Source: Acidimicrobiia bacterium | Lineage (GTDB): Bacteria > Actinomycetota > Acidimicrobiia > Acidimicrobiales > Ilumatobacteraceae | NCBI GenBank assembly: GCA_013821025.1 | Contig: JACDHN010000154.1 | Coordinates: 1-6,655 of the forward strand | Direction: 5' to 3' | DNA: 6,655 nt | In this document: positions 5,775 through 6,655 of the stretch, piece by piece | How the letters are laid out: every line of letters begins with the position of its first letter | Position numbering within the stretch: position 1 is the first letter of the stretch | Made by a program: the position numbers and the translations under genes | Notes under the pieces: generated by a model | The model's database searches: none | Told to the model about the DNA's origin: nothing | What the model saw: only the letters and a program-made list of their open reading frames with translations

Positions 5775-6565
5775 CTGGCGTCCCCGCTGGAACCGTTGCC
5801 GTCCGAGTCGGTGACGCCGCGGACGTCGTCGGGGAGCAGCTCGGCCAGGTCGTCGATCACGAGATCGGCGCCGCCTGCGGTGAGCGCCGGACTGCCCGCA
5901 CCGCGATCGACGCCGATCACGAGCCCGAACGCACCCGCACTGCCGGCTTGCACGCCGGACACGGCGTCCTCCACGACGATCGATCGGGTGGGATCGATGC
6001 CGAGCTCCTTCGCTGCCAACAGGAAGGCATCCGGTGCCGGCTTGCCGGCGATGCCGGAGTTGGCGACCACGGTGCCGTCGACGATCACCTTGAAACGGCG
6101 GGTGAGCGCGGCGGCGCCGAGCACACCGCGAGCGTTCTTCGACGACGACACGACGCCCTGTGGGACACCGATGCCGTCGAGATAGTCGAGCAGTTCCACC
6201 GACCCTGGGTAGGGGTCGATCCCATCGCGGGCGATGATCTCGTTGAACGCCTCGTTCTTTCGGTTGCCGAGGGCGCACACGCTCACGTCGCCGGGGGGAT
6301 CGGTCGGTCTCCCCTCTGGCAACTCGATGTCGCGCGAGGAGAGGAACGAGCGCACGCCGTCGTAGCGGGGCTTGCCGTCGACATAGGCCAGATAGTCGGC
6401 GTCGGAGAACGGCGACGAGTCGGCGATCTCGGCGGCGTGCTCATGCAGGAAGCGGTTGAACATCTGCGCCCAGGCCTGCTCGTGCACCTCGGCGGTTGGC
6501 GTCAGGACGCCGTCGAGGTCGAACAGGACGCCGCGGTAGTTCGACCAGTTCACGCGGGCACTCAT
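5771..6565 (-). CDS. HAD-superfamily beta-phosphoglucomutase-like protein
   Basis: This 264-residue cytosolic HAD protein would interconvert beta-glucose 1-phosphate and glucose 6-phosphate. Motif I is FDLDGVLTPT with nucleophile Asp16 and acid/base Asp18. Motif II is VVSSSKN (138-144). Motif III is Lys175 in AGKPAPDAF. Motif IV is VVEDAVSGVQAG (197-208) with Glu199 and Asp200 for magnesium. An all-helical cap lies between motifs I and II (about 25-110) and carries YVDGKPRYDGVRSFLSSR (61-78), which closely recalls, from memory, mycobacterial Rv3400 and other beta-phosphoglucomutase-family proteins. The last 14 or so residues form a Ser/Gly/Asp-rich tail. The neighbouring GH65 gene would produce its substrate, and the two genes overlap by 4 bases, which strongly supports mutase over a general phosphatase. 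ATG 6565 is the first plausible start: the same frame has a TGA at 6623-6625, ruling out a longer protein. The ribosome site (GGAA) is weak. The window does not show which transcript drives it. Confidence 0.93.
   Translation of the reverse strand: MSARVNWSNYRGVLFDLDGVLTPTAEVHEQAWAQMFNRFLHEHAAEIADSSPFSDADYLAYVDGKPRYDGVRSFLSSRDIELPEGRPTDPPGDVSVCALGNRKNEAFNEIIARDGIDPYPGSVELLDYLDGIGVPQGVVSSSKNARGVLGAAALTRRFKVIVDGTVVANSGIAGKPAPDAFLLAAKELGIDPTRSIVVEDAVSGVQAGSAGAFGLVIGVDRGAGSPALTAGGADLVIDDLAELLPDDVRGVTDSDGNGSSGDAR
5781..5785 (-). promoter_or_regulatory. Ribosome binding site for the GH65 gene
   Basis: GGGGA on the minus strand lies 6 bases upstream of the GTG at 5774, inside the last codons of the beta-phosphoglucomutase-like gene. 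It supports this GTG as the GH65 start, rather than any start in the long in-frame extension that reaches 6278. Confidence 0.5.
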
Positions 6566-6655
6566 GGTTCCAGCGACGTGGCGCAGGGACGCCTGGTCAG
6601 GCCTCGGAACACCGGACGAACTTCACGGCGCAAGCATATCCATGGCCGTCGGGCG

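Noticed and set aside
5775..6278. Upstream in-frame extension of the GH65 gene, suggesting a fusion protein
   Set aside because: The extension is Arg-rich and lies over the conserved beta-phosphoglucomutase-like gene in another frame. GTG 5774 has a ribosome site, overlaps the previous stop and gives a normal GH65 N-terminus.

Overview
The window comes from a GC-rich bacterial chromosome. GTG start codons are common and G/C dominates third codon positions. The genes are tightly packed, and long open frames lie antisense to almost every real gene. This fits an actinobacterium. The GH65 plus beta-phosphoglucomutase pair resembles, from memory, the mycobacterial Rv3401/Rv3400 pair, but I cannot place the organism further from sequence alone. 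I see no rRNA, tRNA, CRISPR array, insertion sequence or phage gene.

Layout. On the + strand, bases 1-762 hold the last three quarters or so of a sugar ABC-transporter permease of the RbsC/YjfF type, cut by the window edge. It converges, across 10 bases, on a compact minus-strand series of five genes. Read in transcription order from 6565 down to 773, these are: a HAD-superfamily beta-phosphoglucomutase-like protein; a GH65 glycoside phosphorylase-like protein; a DUF1295 polytopic membrane protein; a PLP-dependent threonine/serine dehydratase-like protein; and a deoxyribose-phosphate aldolase (DeoC). The junctions are a 4-base GTGA overlap, a 4-base ATGA overlap, a 10-base gap and a 10-base gap. 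This spacing strongly suggests one operon with translational coupling. Only about 90 bases upstream of the first gene are visible, and no convincing promoter is seen there.

How the genes may work together. An inverting GH65 phosphorylase splits an alpha-glucoside with phosphate to give beta-glucose 1-phosphate. The adjacent beta-phosphoglucomutase turns this into glucose 6-phosphate, so the first two genes form a coherent disaccharide-use module. DeoC (2-deoxyribose 5-phosphate to acetaldehyde plus glyceraldehyde 3-phosphate) and the dehydratase (threonine or serine to 2-oxobutyrate or pyruvate plus ammonia) also feed central carbon metabolism, but they share no obvious substrate with that module. 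The membrane protein has no assigned role here. The ABC permease may bring in a sugar, but it is on the other strand and need not be linked.

Nothing here looks like a wholly undescribed system. The points most worth a second look are departures from consensus in the GH65 protein that bear on whether it is a phosphorylase, the DUF1295 gene coupled inside a catabolic operon, and the inverted-repeat structure at the convergent junction.
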